A stretch of DNA of 64,000 bases, taken from contig JAYMNP010000001.1 in the NCBI GenBank assembly GCA_036941025.1, positions 1,426,001 to 1,490,000 on the forward strand. Reading direction: 5' to 3'. Position numbers and translations under genes: made by a program. Positions 38,536-47,825 of the stretch are shown here, one piece after another. Under the pieces are notes generated by a model. It saw only the letters and a list, made by a program, of their open reading frames with translations, was not told where the DNA came from and searched no databases. The DNA is from Lachnospiraceae bacterium JLR.KK002. Lineage in GTDB: Bacteria > Bacillota > Clostridia > Lachnospirales > Lachnospiraceae. Within the stretch, counting starts at the first letter, position 1; every line of letters starts with the position of its first letter.

Positions 38536-38890
38536 GGAAACATACCTCCCTCCTGATTTTTTCCCGTTCCTCCAACTGCTTGTAGAGGTTTTCCGATTTA
38601 TACGGTCTGATTCCCGGCGTGAGTACCTTCTGCCGGAGCATGAAGTATAAAATCTTCTCTGCCGGGAAACCGTCTTTTTCATACATTGCCAAAAAGAAGA
38701 ATGGCAGCATTGCGCCCACCATGATAAGCGCCGCCCCCTGTGTCCCCAATACCCCTTTGGTAAGGAAATATAAAGGCACTCCCACAAGGGCAGCCCCCGA
38801 AAAGCAGATAATCTGCCTTTTGGTGAGGTTCAACGCTACTTTTGTCTTGATTCCACTCAGGTCTTTTGGCACTGGTACGGATATTGCCAT
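38483..38890 (-). CDS. PrgI family membrane protein
   Basis: 135 residues, starting MAISVPVPKDLSGIKTKVAL, the hallmark of PrgI (VirB3-like) proteins. Two membrane helices follow (IICFSGAALVGVPLYFL and GAALIMVGAMLPFFFLAMY), and the C-terminus is charged. It couples to VirB4 in Gram-positive secretion channels. Located between the TrbL-like gene and virB4 as expected. Confidence 0.88.
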   Translation of the reverse strand: MAISVPVPKDLSGIKTKVALNLTKRQIICFSGAALVGVPLYFLTKGVLGTQGAALIMVGAMLPFFFLAMYEKDGFPAEKILYFMLRQKVLTPGIRPYKSENLYKQLEEREKIRREVCFLEEKAKGGGGKAKTAGK

Positions 38891-38950
38891 AGTCTGCTCC
38901 TTTCGTGGGAAATGCCCGCCAAACCGCCAGCTTCCATAAATACGCTGTGT

Positions 38951-39730
38951 TTAGTGGGCATTGAAAATTGATTTTGATAATGAGCCTGTCTTGAATAAGC
39001 TGAAACAGAGGATTACGGTATATGCCGCAACCGACCATAATGCGCTGTGCAGATTGCCTGCCACTGCCACGCTTGCCACAAGCACAGCATAGATCGCCAC
39101 GCACACCATGATAAAGAACCCCTGAAACGCAAGTGCGACAAGCCCTTTTAAATAATTTGTCCCGATTGTACCCCATTCCCGGTTGGTAACTGTCGCTGCC
39201 GGGATTGGCGCAACTGACACATAAAGGTATATTTCAATCATGCGCCCGTATAGAATGACGGTGATGAGGACGGACATGATTTTCATACATAAGCTGATGA
39301 CCATAGTTTCCAGACCAAGACCGATAAGCTCCCCTATCCCCATTGTGTCAATCTGGTTATTGAACATGGTGGTAAGGGTAGCCTGTACGTCAAGGCTTGT
39401 AGAGCCTGATATGGAAGATGCCGCCTGTGTCACCACATGGCTTCCCACGTCAAACACCGCCATGACTATATCAAAAGTCTTGGAAAGCAGCATGACAGCG
39501 ATACAAGCCTTAAATAAAAAACGGAAGAACAGGCTTGTATCAAAGTCATGCATATTGTTTTTGTCGATTACCATTGTTATCAGCTCATAGATCAGCACAA
39601 AACTGATAATCATGCCTGCTATGGGGACTACCACGTTTTCCGATAACGTCCGTATCATGCTGAATATGCCGGAGTTCCAAGTGCTTGGTGTCTTGCTGAC
39701 CTCCCCCGCAATCGTGCCGACCTTATCATT
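38951..39730 (-). pseudogene. TrbL/VirB6-like channel protein, 3' fragment
   Basis: The fragment starts inside the gene: reading back from MIRTLSENVVVPIAG the frame continues upstream as VNDKVGTIAGEVSKTPSTWNSGIFS until it meets the nested element at about 39731. Five to six membrane helices remain (for example VVPIAGMIISFVLIYELITM, VALAFQGFFIMVCVAIYAVL). The missing 5' part lies 12.3 kb away at 52002-52103, directly after Maff2. Intact proteins of this family form the membrane pore. Internal ATGs might still give a shortened protein from 39658, but a whole one needs excision of the insert. Confidence 0.85.
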
Positions 39731-39791
39731 GACATCTGTAAATACCCGATAAAGTCGGTTTTTACAGCTAAATTGTTTTTAACTGGATTTT

Positions 39792-41453
39792 TTATTGAAT
39801 TGTTTCCCCATTCCCGCTGTCGGTCAGATTTCCGATGAAACGGTAATGGATTTCGATAGACTGAACTTTCTCACCATTTACCCGGCGTTTGTCGCCTACT
39901 AAAATCTTTGTGATAAGTTCATTGATGATACAAGAATTTAATTCCTTCAGGTCAGTGTACTGCCGGATCAGACTTATCCACTTTTCCGCATTCTGCTCTG
40001 TAGCGTCATGCTCTGCCGACTGTTCCTGCAATGCGGAAAGCTGTTTTTTAAGTTCTTCCTGCTCCCTCTGGTACTTCGGCATAAGGTTGTCTATACTTGC
40101 CCCCGCAAGCCTGCCGAGTGCGTAATCCTCATACAGCCTGCTTATGACTTTCTCTATTTCCCCAAGCCTTTTCTCAATGGTTCGCCTTTTCCCCTCAACC
40201 AAACCATAATCCACGGTACTGTTAATCTGTTGCTGTTCCATAACCCTGCCAAGGACTGCCTGCTCGTCTGCAAGTGCCATTGCCGCCCATTCCCTGATGT
40301 CTTTGAGGACAATATCGTACAAGTCCTGCTCTTTGATACGGTGCGGCGTGCATCCGTCCGGCCCGTTCGCCTTGTAGTTCTGGCATGAACCGAAATAGGT
40401 CTTTTCCGGGTTGCTCTTGCTCGTCTTTTCAGGGAAGAATGAAATGCGCCTGCCGCAGTCTGGGCAGTAGGCAATGCCGGAAAAGATACTCGGCTCCCTT
40501 TTTGCCTTGCACATCCGCCTGCGCTTCCCGTTGACCTCCTGCACACGCTCCCACAGTTCCAAATCCACAATCGGCTCGAAGATGTCCTTAACTACCACCC
40601 ACTCGTCTTTGGGCTTCACATAATTTTTGCCGACCTTGAACAGCTTTGACTGTTTCTGCGCCACAAGGCTCCCGATGTAGACCTCGTGCGAGAGTATCCA
40701 TTTTATCGTGGTTTCGTTCCACATATAGTTGGAGATATGCCCCTCGCCCTGAAAGCCCGCCCACGTCCGTTCGCCCCTTACATGATGCCAGTATGCGGGT
40801 ATCGGTATGCGCTCCCTTTTCAGAACGTTGCCGATTGCCTTGTAGCCTTTGCCCTGCACAGCCAGCTCATACATCCGCCTTACAATCGGCGCTGTTTCCG
40901 CATCCGGTATCAGCTTGTGGCTGTCCTCCGGCGATTTCCGGTAGCCGAACGGCGGCACGGTGCTGTGGTAGATGCCCGCCCTTGCCTTCGTGGTCATGGT
41001 GCTGCGGATTTTCTTTGAGATGTCACGTGCGTAAAAATCGTTAAACAGGTTCTTGAACGGAGCCATCTCATTGTACCCCGTAGCAGTATCAATCCCGTCG
41101 CTGATTGCGATATAGCGTACCTTCTTGCCGGGGAAATATACTTCGGTATAATAACCTGTCTGCAAGTAGTCACGCCCAAGACGTGAGAGGTCTTTCGTGA
41201 TGACCGTGTTGATTTTCCCGCTTTCAATATCCTCAATCATGCGCTTAAAATCCGGTCTTTCAAAATTCGTGCCGCTCCAACCGTCGTCAACGTAGGTTTC
41301 CACGACCTCTATCCCGTGGTACTGTGCGTACTGCATGAGCATCTGCTTCTGGCTCGTTATGGAATTGCTTTCCCTGTCCGTGATGCCGTCATCAACGGAC
41401 AATCGGGTATATAACCCGCCTTTTGGTGCTGTTTTGTATGTAGTCCTACCCAT
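39792..41453 (-). CDS. Large serine recombinase of the nested element
   Basis: 553 residues. Resolvase domain with LYTRLSVDDGITDRESNS (catalytic Ser in the second serine-rich block) and VITKDLSRLGRDYLQTGYYTEV, the recombinase domain, then a zinc ribbon (YCPDCGRRISFF ... CTPHRI) and a coiled coil (about 430-480). Ends 60 bases from the left end of the element, as expected for the enzyme that inserted it. Only about 40 per cent similar by eye to the TnpX-like enzyme at 13622, so the two elements are independent. Confidence 0.93.
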   Translation of the reverse strand: MGRTTYKTAPKGGLYTRLSVDDGITDRESNSITSQKQMLMQYAQYHGIEVVETYVDDGWSGTNFERPDFKRMIEDIESGKINTVITKDLSRLGRDYLQTGYYTEVYFPGKKVRYIAISDGIDTATGYNEMAPFKNLFNDFYARDISKKIRSTMTTKARAGIYHSTVPPFGYRKSPEDSHKLIPDAETAPIVRRMYELAVQGKGYKAIGNVLKRERIPIPAYWHHVRGERTWAGFQGEGHISNYMWNETTIKWILSHEVYIGSLVAQKQSKLFKVGKNYVKPKDEWVVVKDIFEPIVDLELWERVQEVNGKRRRMCKAKREPSIFSGIAYCPDCGRRISFFPEKTSKSNPEKTYFGSCQNYKANGPDGCTPHRIKEQDLYDIVLKDIREWAAMALADEQAVLGRVMEQQQINSTVDYGLVEGKRRTIEKRLGEIEKVISRLYEDYALGRLAGASIDNLMPKYQREQEELKKQLSALQEQSAEHDATEQNAEKWISLIRQYTDLKELNSCIINELITKILVGDKRRVNGEKVQSIEIHYRFIGNLTDSGNGETIQ

Positions 41454-41643
41454 TCGCTTCTCCCTTCCCGGAAAAAGCTGGTGAACTGCAAAGTGGTTCT
41501 CTGGTTTCTATTATATCGGAATCCCCCCATGCCTGCAAGCACTTTTCCTCTTTGTCGGAATTTAATATCGCCCTCACAAACGCATCCTGCGCCGTTCTCC
41601 TGCTGTCAAATACCCTTGTCACTATCAGTTTTGTTTTATTCAA
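41446..41643 (-). CDS. Small protein upstream of the recombinase
   Basis: 65 residues from a TTG at 41643 with GGAGGG eight bases upstream: NKTKLIVTRVFDSRRTAQDAFVRAIL. Helical and basic; overlaps the recombinase start by eight bases, so it is translationally coupled. Small proteins with the RRTAxxAF motif stand in this position in related elements and may play the role TnpW plays beside TnpX. Function unknown. Confidence 0.55.
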   Translation of the reverse strand: MNKTKLIVTRVFDSRRTAQDAFVRAILNSDKEEKCLQAWGDSDIIETREPLCSSPAFSGKGEANG

Positions 41644-41695
41644 ATATATTCCCTCCAATCAATCCAGTATCAGACGCTTTCTGCGTCCTGCCGTG

Positions 41696-41737
41696 TAAAA
41701 TAAAAGCCCGGCAAGGTGTGAAATTTCCTCTGCCGGG
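41696..41737 (-). terminator. Leader terminator ahead of the small protein and recombinase
   Basis: Minus strand: CCCGGCA and TGCCGGG arms with a 17-base loop followed by CTTTTATTTTAC, about 50 bases before the coding start. It would reduce read-through from the primase genes or attenuate the recombinase. Confidence 0.65.
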
Positions 41738-41939
41738 TATCAGGCGCTTTGAAAGGACGCAATAAAGACGCTTCCAAAATGCCCCCAAAGCCTTGTATTT
41801 CCTATGTTTAGACGCTAAGACACTTCTTTTTCAAGTTCGAAAATAAAAATTATTATATATAGGAAACAGGCTCCTGCATAAGCGTATGTATATATAAAAA
41901 AGGATTTCGGATTTTGCCCGTCTTTGCGTCTTTTTCGTC

Positions 41940-43316
41940 TTAATGCCCGCTTTCCCCTGTCCGCACCTTTACATGGATACCTTTAAATCCCCTTGCGGTC
42001 TTGCCGGAGCCGAGTGCGATATTATGGGTATAGTCAAGCCCGTACTGCTTCTCATTCTGCCGCAGGAAGTTAGAAAAACTGCGCTCCCCTAACGGCTTTT
42101 CGAGGTTGTCCCCGCACCACTGGCTGTAGGCGCTGTAAAGCTGCTTTGACGTGGCGTGTGTGCCTTTCTCAAGCCTGATATAGCCCTCCGACTGCATGAA
42201 TACGATGATATTGTTCCCGTCCTGCATGGCTTTTGTCAGGTTGTCCTCCGCCCGTTTGCTTATGGTGAAGCTGTACCCGTTGTCAATCAGGCGGTGCAGC
42301 CCCTCAAGACACCATAAAAATATCCCTTCCGCTTCAGCAATCAGCTTCTCGCCGAGGAACGGATCGTCTTTCCTGTCCGGCTCACGCTCTTTGACGGTAA
42401 GGACAATCTGCCTGCGGAAAAAGCCGTAAGAACGGTCATACAGTGAACCGAGGTTGCCATTCCCGAAACAGATAAACCTCACGCATAAATACCCTTGTTC
42501 GCTCTGTTTCCCCTTGCGCTCCAAGTCCGTTTTATCTTCCAGCGTCACTATGGATTTGATATTGTTCGTCTGCGGCAGTGCCTCCAGCTTCATGTCGTCA
42601 TCAAGCATCAGCAGTTTCCATTCAAGGTCTGCCCGTGCGAAGCGGTCAACCTCCACTTTCTGTATGCTGCCTGTGTTCATGCTGTCACCGAGCAAAGCAC
42701 GAAGCACCCTGCCGATGCGTGACTTGCCCTCCCCGCCTTTCCCTATGACAATCATCATTTTCTGCCCCTTTGTCGTGGGCAGCAGAACATAGCCCATAAA
42801 CTCCTGCAACGTGATAATATCCTCCGGCACTAATAACTGTCCAAGAAAGGCAAGCCAGCGTGAAGGTTCCGGCGCACCCGGCAGATACTTCACCGGAAGC
42901 CTGTTCATGCAGAACTCCTTCTGTGCGGAGAAATCCCCCGACAGAAAATAAGTTCCGTTCGCCACATGGATACGGTCTGTCTGGTAGGGTATCGGCGGCG
43001 AGTAGCACCTGATCCGCAGCGCATCCAGGAGCGTTGTCGCCTTTTTTGCGATGCCTGATGTGACATACGGCGCAATCTTGTAGTATATCTCCGCTTTAAT
43101 CTGCTCCGCATCCCCGATTACCCCGTTTACGTCAAAAAAAGTGCCGTGTATGCACTTCATAGGATGCCCTGCGAGGAAATCCTCACAGAAAAGCACGTCA
43201 TTGACTTTGCTCCCGTCAAACCATGTTTCCGGCTGTGACGCCCGCTCCATTTTCTCCATTGTCTTTTCCAATGCCGCCCTCTGCTCCGACGGCACACTGT
43301 TCCAGTCTTCTTTCAA
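41940..43316 (-). CDS. P4-type DNA helicase (primase C-terminal family)
   Basis: 458 residues. A superfamily-3-like ATPase with Walker A GKGGEGKSRIGRVLRAL, B motif WKLLMLDDDM and the sensor stretch CFGNGNLGSLYD; a D5-type N-terminal region precedes it. Such proteins unwind an origin for phage or satellite replication. Its first 100 bases overlap the CHC2 gene in another frame; together they act like one primase-helicase split over two frames. Within the nested element it implies autonomous replication after excision. Confidence 0.85.
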   Translation of the reverse strand: MKEDWNSVPSEQRAALEKTMEKMERASQPETWFDGSKVNDVLFCEDFLAGHPMKCIHGTFFDVNGVIGDAEQIKAEIYYKIAPYVTSGIAKKATTLLDALRIRCYSPPIPYQTDRIHVANGTYFLSGDFSAQKEFCMNRLPVKYLPGAPEPSRWLAFLGQLLVPEDIITLQEFMGYVLLPTTKGQKMMIVIGKGGEGKSRIGRVLRALLGDSMNTGSIQKVEVDRFARADLEWKLLMLDDDMKLEALPQTNNIKSIVTLEDKTDLERKGKQSEQGYLCVRFICFGNGNLGSLYDRSYGFFRRQIVLTVKEREPDRKDDPFLGEKLIAEAEGIFLWCLEGLHRLIDNGYSFTISKRAEDNLTKAMQDGNNIIVFMQSEGYIRLEKGTHATSKQLYSAYSQWCGDNLEKPLGERSFSNFLRQNEKQYGLDYTHNIALGSGKTARGFKGIHVKVRTGESGH

Positions 43317-43872
43317 TTTTCAACACTTCCTCTCCATAATCCGCTACTAACTGCACACGCTCCGGTAGCGGAGCGTACAATAAAACATCCAGCAGGTACT
43401 CAATATAATCTTTCTTTTCCAACGCTTCACAGAATAATGGGTTCCATTCCCCGTCCGGCTCCTGCGGCGCATACTGTTTTTTCCATTCCCTCAGACAGCA
43501 CAGGTAATCGGAAAGCACACGGAAACACTTCTTTTCCGCCCTCTCAAACCTCTGCTCCGGTGATAACTTCCGTTTCCGCTTTGGCGGCGACTTCCTGCCC
43601 CTGTTATCCTCAAAACTGATACCGAAATCCAACGCAATCTGCAATGCTGCTTCCTTCTTCCCAAGCCCGTAATACTTCGCCACAAAATCAATGGCATCGC
43701 CCTTTTCCCCGCATCCGAAACAGTAATAGCGGTTATCAATCTTCATGCTCGGATTTTTGTCTTTATGGAACGGGCAGACCGCCATGCCACTGCGGTTTAT
43801 CTTTATCCCACAATGCTCCGCCGCCTGCCTTGCGGTAATGCCGTTTTCCCTTATCGCTTCAAATACATTCAT
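43216..43872 (-). CDS. CHC2-type zinc-finger primase-like protein
   Basis: 218 residues from the ATG at 43872 (GGAGGG six bases upstream). Zinc finger: AVCPFHKDKNPSM ... YYCFGCGEKGDAIDFV, the DnaG-type CHC2 element that binds single-stranded DNA and directs priming. No TOPRIM domain follows; the remainder is charged and helical. It overlaps the helicase gene by about 100 bases. A leader hairpin with T-run precedes it. Confidence 0.85.
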   Translation of the reverse strand: MNVFEAIRENGITARQAAEHCGIKINRSGMAVCPFHKDKNPSMKIDNRYYCFGCGEKGDAIDFVAKYYGLGKKEAALQIALDFGISFEDNRGRKSPPKRKRKLSPEQRFERAEKKCFRVLSDYLCCLREWKKQYAPQEPDGEWNPLFCEALEKKDYIEYLLDVLLYAPLPERVQLVADYGEEVLKIERRLEQCAVGAEGGIGKDNGENGAGVTAGNMV

Positions 43873-43902
43873 GCAGCCCTCCATTCAAAATCTCCGCAAC
43901 GC

Positions 43903-43942
43903 AAAAAAGGCAGCTACAAACCTTTACAGGTTCATAACTGCC
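43903..43942 (-). terminator. Leader hairpin with T-run ahead of the CHC2 gene
   Basis: Minus strand: GGCAGTTA ... AACC/GGTT ... TAGCTGCC then TTTTTTGCG. The same structure with nearly the same sequence stands at 60945-60988 ahead of an ICE gene, so this is a dispersed leader motif and not an accident. Confidence 0.7.
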
Positions 43943-44016
43943 CTTGCGCTGTATGAGTAAAATAGTTAGTGGAGCAAACACCTACCACACAATCAATATA
44001 TTATTAGAAAGATAAC

Positions 44017-44346
44017 TTATTCACAATAATTTCCATAATCATAAATTCTAAAATCATCTACATAAGTATGAATACAGCCCTTTTCCCAATTCCCCTTTAA
44101 TGCATTAAATAGTGGTTTTACATGACTATCATCCTCTGATGCAGCTTTCCCAATATAATCATTGTATGCATCAAATGTTTCAAATCTAAAAGCAATATTA
44201 TCAAGTTGATCGGCCCCAACTATGTCTGATAAATAAACCATCCCACTCTTTGTAACACGTATTTGGTTATCATGTTTATCATCACCATCGGCAATTAACT
44301 GTCTAAACTGTGCAAGAGTAATTGTTCTAATATCATACATTTCCAT
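44017..44346 (-). CDS. Hypothetical protein, 109 aa
   Basis: Start chosen at 44346 because GGAGG lies eight bases upstream; an upstream frame to 44409 is not supported by a site. The protein (MEMYDIRTITLAQFRQLIADGD) is acidic, soluble and unrecognised, AT-rich in base use compared with the primase genes. Lies between the primase unit and the HTH genes in the nested element. Confidence 0.6.
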   Translation of the reverse strand: MEMYDIRTITLAQFRQLIADGDDKHDNQIRVTKSGMVYLSDIVGADQLDNIAFRFETFDAYNDYIGKAASEDDSHVKPLFNALKGNWEKGCIHTYVDDFRIYDYGNYCE

Positions 44347-44409
44347 TTCATGTACCTCCAAATCATTATAGTGAGATATAATAATATTATAAGTTTGTAT
44401 AAATTGCAA

Positions 44410-44792
44410 TTACCTTTTAGAAAAATTTATCAATTTTTAATATGCTCAATTTATTCTCATTATCTGTTAAAAATCCATTACCATTTTTACCATGATTAAA
44501 TTATATCCTACAAGTAGCTTCTGGGAGAGAAGCCCACATTGGAATCGCACCATCATCTTTGTGACCGTTTTACGGAAGTATCATTATCAGGAAACAGTGT
44601 CATGGCGCAAGGTTCCCACACCTTGTTTGCTTTAAAACATTTCTCGCTCTTGCCTGTCCAGTACAGGCGGTCATGGCGTGCTTTGGCACAGCTCGGCTGT
44701 TTCATACGTCTTGCAGGATTGTCCATATTCAGTTGTCAGTAAGCGATGCCTTTTAAGTCCGCATCCCAAATAAGATATATCTATACGTCCGG
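44410..44792. other. Intergenic region with decayed or structured DNA
   Basis: No gene is supported. It starts AT-rich, then holds short hairpins such as CCTGT-CCAGT-ACAGG near 44665. The 17-mer TCCATATTCAGTTGTCA near 44727 recurs at about 52597 next to the VirD4 stop, which points to shared or remnant mobile DNA. Confidence 0.45.
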
Positions 44793-45122
44793 TCAAATTT
44801 CCAGCTTGTCCGCCCCGTACTTGTGGATAATCCGGAACAGGATTTCTTTCTCTTTCCCCTCCGCTTTCCCGTACAGCCTGCACAGTGTTTCAAGCTCTGT
44901 TTCTGTAAGGGTATTGGTATAGGGCTTGTAGTTTTCCGTGATAAAAACCCCGCCGCCACAACCCGGCTTTGTATAAATCGGGTAATCAAAAGTCAATGCG
45001 AAAATATCATGGTGTATCGTGCGTATCGTAACGCCCAATTCCCACGCAAGCTCCCTTGCCGTGATATGCCCTTTGACAGACAAAATGCTGATGATTTCCA
45101 TTCTCCGGTGTGCCGTGTTCAT
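44793..45122 (-). CDS. HTH-domain regulator of the nested element (DeoR-like)
   Basis: 109 residues. Residues about 7-45 form an HTH_11/DeoR winged helix (RRMEIISILSVKGHITARELAWELGVTIRTIHHDI); after a glycine-rich wing (KPGCGGGVFI) comes a short helical tail. It is homologous to the next gene, which has the same GYNGGYF-type wing, so the pair arose by duplication. Probably regulates mobilisation or replication genes. Confidence 0.7.
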   Translation of the reverse strand: MNTAHRRMEIISILSVKGHITARELAWELGVTIRTIHHDIFALTFDYPIYTKPGCGGGVFITENYKPYTNTLTETELETLCRLYGKAEGKEKEILFRIIHKYGADKLEI

Positions 45123-45167
45123 GCTGCGCCTCCCTTCATTTTGGGGCTTGAAAACTGCCCGGTTTTT

Positions 45168-45506
45168 TTATGTATTCCTTTCACAGTACGGCCCAAATTC
45201 ATGTATGATTGACAGGACGGTTTCCCTGTCTTTCCCCGTACATCCAACAGCGAGTTTTTCCAGGCATTCCAGTTGTTCATGCGAAAGCGTATTCTGGTTT
45301 TTCCCAACGCCGTCCATCAGGAAATAGCCGCCGTTATATCCTTTTTTTGAAATGACCGGAAGTTCCTCGCCTATGACTTCAAAATCCCTGCTGATTGACT
45401 TCCTGCCCACGCAGTATCTACCCATAAGTTCCGATACCGTCAGCCTCTTTCCTGACAGCAGCATACGCTCAATTTCACGCCGCCGCTGGAATGCATGGTC
45501 TAACAC
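45168..45506 (-). CDS. HTH-domain regulator, second copy
   Basis: 112 residues from a GTG at 45506 with GGGGGTG five bases upstream; the open frame runs back to 45731 but that part covers oriT-like DNA and is not plausible protein. HTH: RREIERMLLSGKRLTVSELMGRYCVGRKSISRDFEVI, wing GYNGGYFLM, then QLECLEKLA and IIHEFGPYCERNT, parallel to IIHKYGADKLEI in the neighbouring copy. Confidence 0.65.
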   Translation of the reverse strand: MLDHAFQRRREIERMLLSGKRLTVSELMGRYCVGRKSISRDFEVIGEELPVISKKGYNGGYFLMDGVGKNQNTLSHEQLECLEKLAVGCTGKDRETVLSIIHEFGPYCERNT

Positions 45507-45555
45507 TTTTTCACCCCCTTTCTCCGCTGTTTCTGATGTTAATTGTAGATAAAGT

Positions 45556-45825
45556 AATGCTCCCTCTATGGGGGCATTGCTAAAAAAATTTCCAAGTTTT
45601 TCTCTAAAAGCCGGAAAGATAAAACCCTTTCCGGACAAGAATAGCAAGCACTGCCTGTGTTCCCTCACAGGCTCCAATTTTTCAAATTCCCCCGAAGCGG
45701 GAACTTGGAAAAATTGGCTTGTAGGGGGCATATCCCCCTACCCCCCCTTTGCGCTCAAAAAATCACAAACTGCCCTGCCTAAGTTTTTGATTTTTTTGTA
45801 CGAATGCCCCATGTATGAGGGCATT
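45556..45825. other. oriT-like region upstream of mobC
   Basis: A set of hairpins in 270 bases: AATGC-CCC...GGGG-CATT at 45556-45578, CCAATTTTTC...GAAAAATTGG at 45674-45717 with an inner TTCCC...GGGAA, GTAGGGGG-CATAT-CCCCCTAC at 45721-45741 followed by CCCCCCTTTGCGCTC, and AATGCCC...GGGCATT at 45803-45825. Inverted repeats plus a C-rich tract ending at a TTTGCGC step just upstream of mobC are the usual layout of oriT in small mobilisable elements. Confidence 0.6.
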
Positions 45826-45874
45826 TATTTTTGTAAAATCCCATTAAAAAACTGATAAGGAGAAAAAACCAAAA

Positions 45875-46216
45875 ATGGCAAACCGTGAGCGCAAAAATGA
45901 GCTGAAAATATATCTAAGCGACAAGGAGCAATACATACTGGAACAGAAAGTAAAAATCTCCGGCATGAAAAGCAAATCCACCTTCCTGCGCCGCCTGATT
46001 TTATACGGCTTTGTCTATGACATTGACTATTCGGATTTACGGGAATACAATGCTACACTCGGAAAAATCAGCGGCAACCTGAACCAGATTGCAAAGCGAA
46101 TGAATGCCACAGGAAATGTGTATAAAGCCGATGTGGAGGAAGTGAAAAAGCTGATGAAACAAGTATGGGATACACAATTAGCCATGCTGAAAAAACAGCC
46201 CTCCATGAAACAGTAA
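45875..46216 (+). CDS. mobC: MobC-family relaxosome protein
   Basis: 113 residues. MobC pattern: RKNELKIYLSDKEQYILEQKVK, then SKSTFLRRLILYG and the ending stretch GNLNQIAKRMNATGNVYKADVEEVKKLM. MobC opens DNA at oriT for the relaxase. The gene that should follow, a relaxase, is absent: 100 bases later a terminator of the ABC operon begins. Confidence 0.85.
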   Translation: MANRERKNELKIYLSDKEQYILEQKVKISGMKSKSTFLRRLILYGFVYDIDYSDLREYNATLGKISGNLNQIAKRMNATGNVYKADVEEVKKLMKQVWDTQLAMLKKQPSMKQ

Positions 46217-46310
46217 AAACATATCTATGTAGCACAACAGCAATCAATTTTTCAGGAAAATTTACAAAAGCAAAACCTCTATTAAATCCAAAAATGGTCA
46301 AAATTCGACA

Positions 46311-46361
46311 TTAAAAAAGGTGTGCTGTAATTCAGTTTTAATCTGATTCACAGTACACCTT
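46311..46361 (-). terminator. Terminator of the ABC transporter operon
   Basis: Minus strand: AAGGTGTACTGTGAATCAG pairs along 19 positions with few mismatches to the opposite arm, followed by TTTTTTAA. A second, smaller hairpin (CTGCCGTA...TACGGCAG, 46486-46519) lies nearer the permease stop. Confidence 0.75.
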
Positions 46362-46588
46362 GATGTGTGTAACATACCTTTTATTTTTATGAATGTCCTT
46401 AACCTGTTCTTATATATTTGGGATTTTATTTTCATCATTATCCTATTCCTCTATTTTCACCTCTGAACATTCAATAAAAGCACCTCTGCCGTACAACAAT
46501 ATAAATTGTCATACGGCAGATTAAATTGTGTTTTCCTTTAAAAAATGTTCTTTTCCACTCCGCTGTCTTTAACTGAATTTTTCTCTCA

Positions 46589-47824
46589 CTATACTACTTG
46601 ATGTCTGCAATAAAATCTGACTGCCAAAAACATAAAGACAGGAATTTCAACCACTGCCGATATGAGAATGACATATGGTGTCCAAAAACTCATTCCCCCA
46701 ATATGCAGAAAATGAAAATCGCAGAGCTGATAAAGAAAATTATTTTTCATACCAATGCCTGCGGACGGCAAAATTCCTCCAATCCATGTATCACCTAAAG
46801 CCCCATAAGCGAATATAGGCAAAAACAGTATTACCATAGAAATCAACAGCACTGTTAATGAATCCTTACATTTGGCAGAGAGGAAAAATGTACAGCTGAT
46901 GACTGCCAATACTGAAATCAATCCAGCCAGTACCAAAACAATCTGGAGCTGCCCCAGGTTCATATCTGGCAGGTTGATGACGGAAAACAACATTTGGAAA
47001 GAAGTTTCCAGACAATCTGTGCCAAACGCAAGGTTCAGGATTAACAAATGAATTGACATTCCCAAAACAAAAATTACTATGAATATGCTGCTGGCTGCTA
47101 AAATCCTTGTGACAGCTAATTTCATGCGCCCGTATTTGGTACAACGTAAAATACTGTCACTCCCGGTTTGATATTCATTTGCAAAAATCGGAGCTGCAAT
47201 AGCGGTACAAAGGATTGACAAAACTAAAATATACAATGTTGTATAGTCAAAAGCATCCCTGCTCATACCGGGAAACAGATAGAATGGCTGTTTCAGCTTT
47301 GCATACTCATCTGCGGCAAACTGCCCGGCTGTCGGATATTCTTTCTGCTCAAGGTTCATAACATGATCCAGATGAGAAGCGCACCTCTCATAAAAATACT
47401 GTTCCACTTCATCCGGGGCAATATCCATAAGTTCTGCCCCGATGCCTGTTTTCGGATCAGCAAAGGCTTCGCTTAATCCTTTCAGCATAGGGCGTATTGC
47501 CATAATATTTTCAATATAAACGTCCAGCGGCACATCATCCAGTGTGCCATATTCCTTTACGCACGACTGATATACCCGCAGGGCTTCCGCCAGCTTCTCC
47601 GACGTAATATCCCCTGCTGTTTTTGCATAGTAATCTCTCTTAAACTTAATTGCAGGCAAGCCATCTAACTCAATGACTTCGCCATTTTCTCCCGGACGGT
47701 TAATAGATTCAAAACTAATCGGCAGATATGCCGATATAACAGACATCAAAATAGCAACAGCAATCAATACCAAAGTACAGCGTGACATTATAATCCGTTT
47801 CACTTCTAAACGAAATAAGCGCAT
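46589..47824 (-). CDS. ABC-2 type transporter permease
   Basis: 411 residues from the ATG at 47824, one base after the ATPase stop; the frame upstream of it only shadows the ATPase gene. N-terminal helix (CTLVLIAVAILMSVISAYL), a large extracytoplasmic region of about 180 residues, then five or six helices (YTTLYILVLSILCTAIAAPI, IFIVIFVLGMSIHLLIL, IVLVLAGLISVLAVISCTFF and others). Works with the ATPase next to it as an exporter; large outer domains of this kind are typical for antimicrobial-peptide or lantibiotic transporters. Confidence 0.8.
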   Translation of the reverse strand: MRLFRLEVKRIIMSRCTLVLIAVAILMSVISAYLPISFESINRPGENGEVIELDGLPAIKFKRDYYAKTAGDITSEKLAEALRVYQSCVKEYGTLDDVPLDVYIENIMAIRPMLKGLSEAFADPKTGIGAELMDIAPDEVEQYFYERCASHLDHVMNLEQKEYPTAGQFAADEYAKLKQPFYLFPGMSRDAFDYTTLYILVLSILCTAIAAPIFANEYQTGSDSILRCTKYGRMKLAVTRILAASSIFIVIFVLGMSIHLLILNLAFGTDCLETSFQMLFSVINLPDMNLGQLQIVLVLAGLISVLAVISCTFFLSAKCKDSLTVLLISMVILFLPIFAYGALGDTWIGGILPSAGIGMKNNFLYQLCDFHFLHIGGMSFWTPYVILISAVVEIPVFMFLAVRFYCRHQVV

Positions 47825-47825
47825 A

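Noticed and set aside
38536..38787. N-terminal extension of VirB4
   Set aside because: This open frame merely shadows prgI; composition (Trp, Arg, Cys-rich) is unlike VirB4, and a TTG with a good ribosome site marks the true start.
46217..46588. Relaxase remnant after mobC
   Set aside because: Neither strand shows a relaxase-like frame; the stretch holds only terminators.
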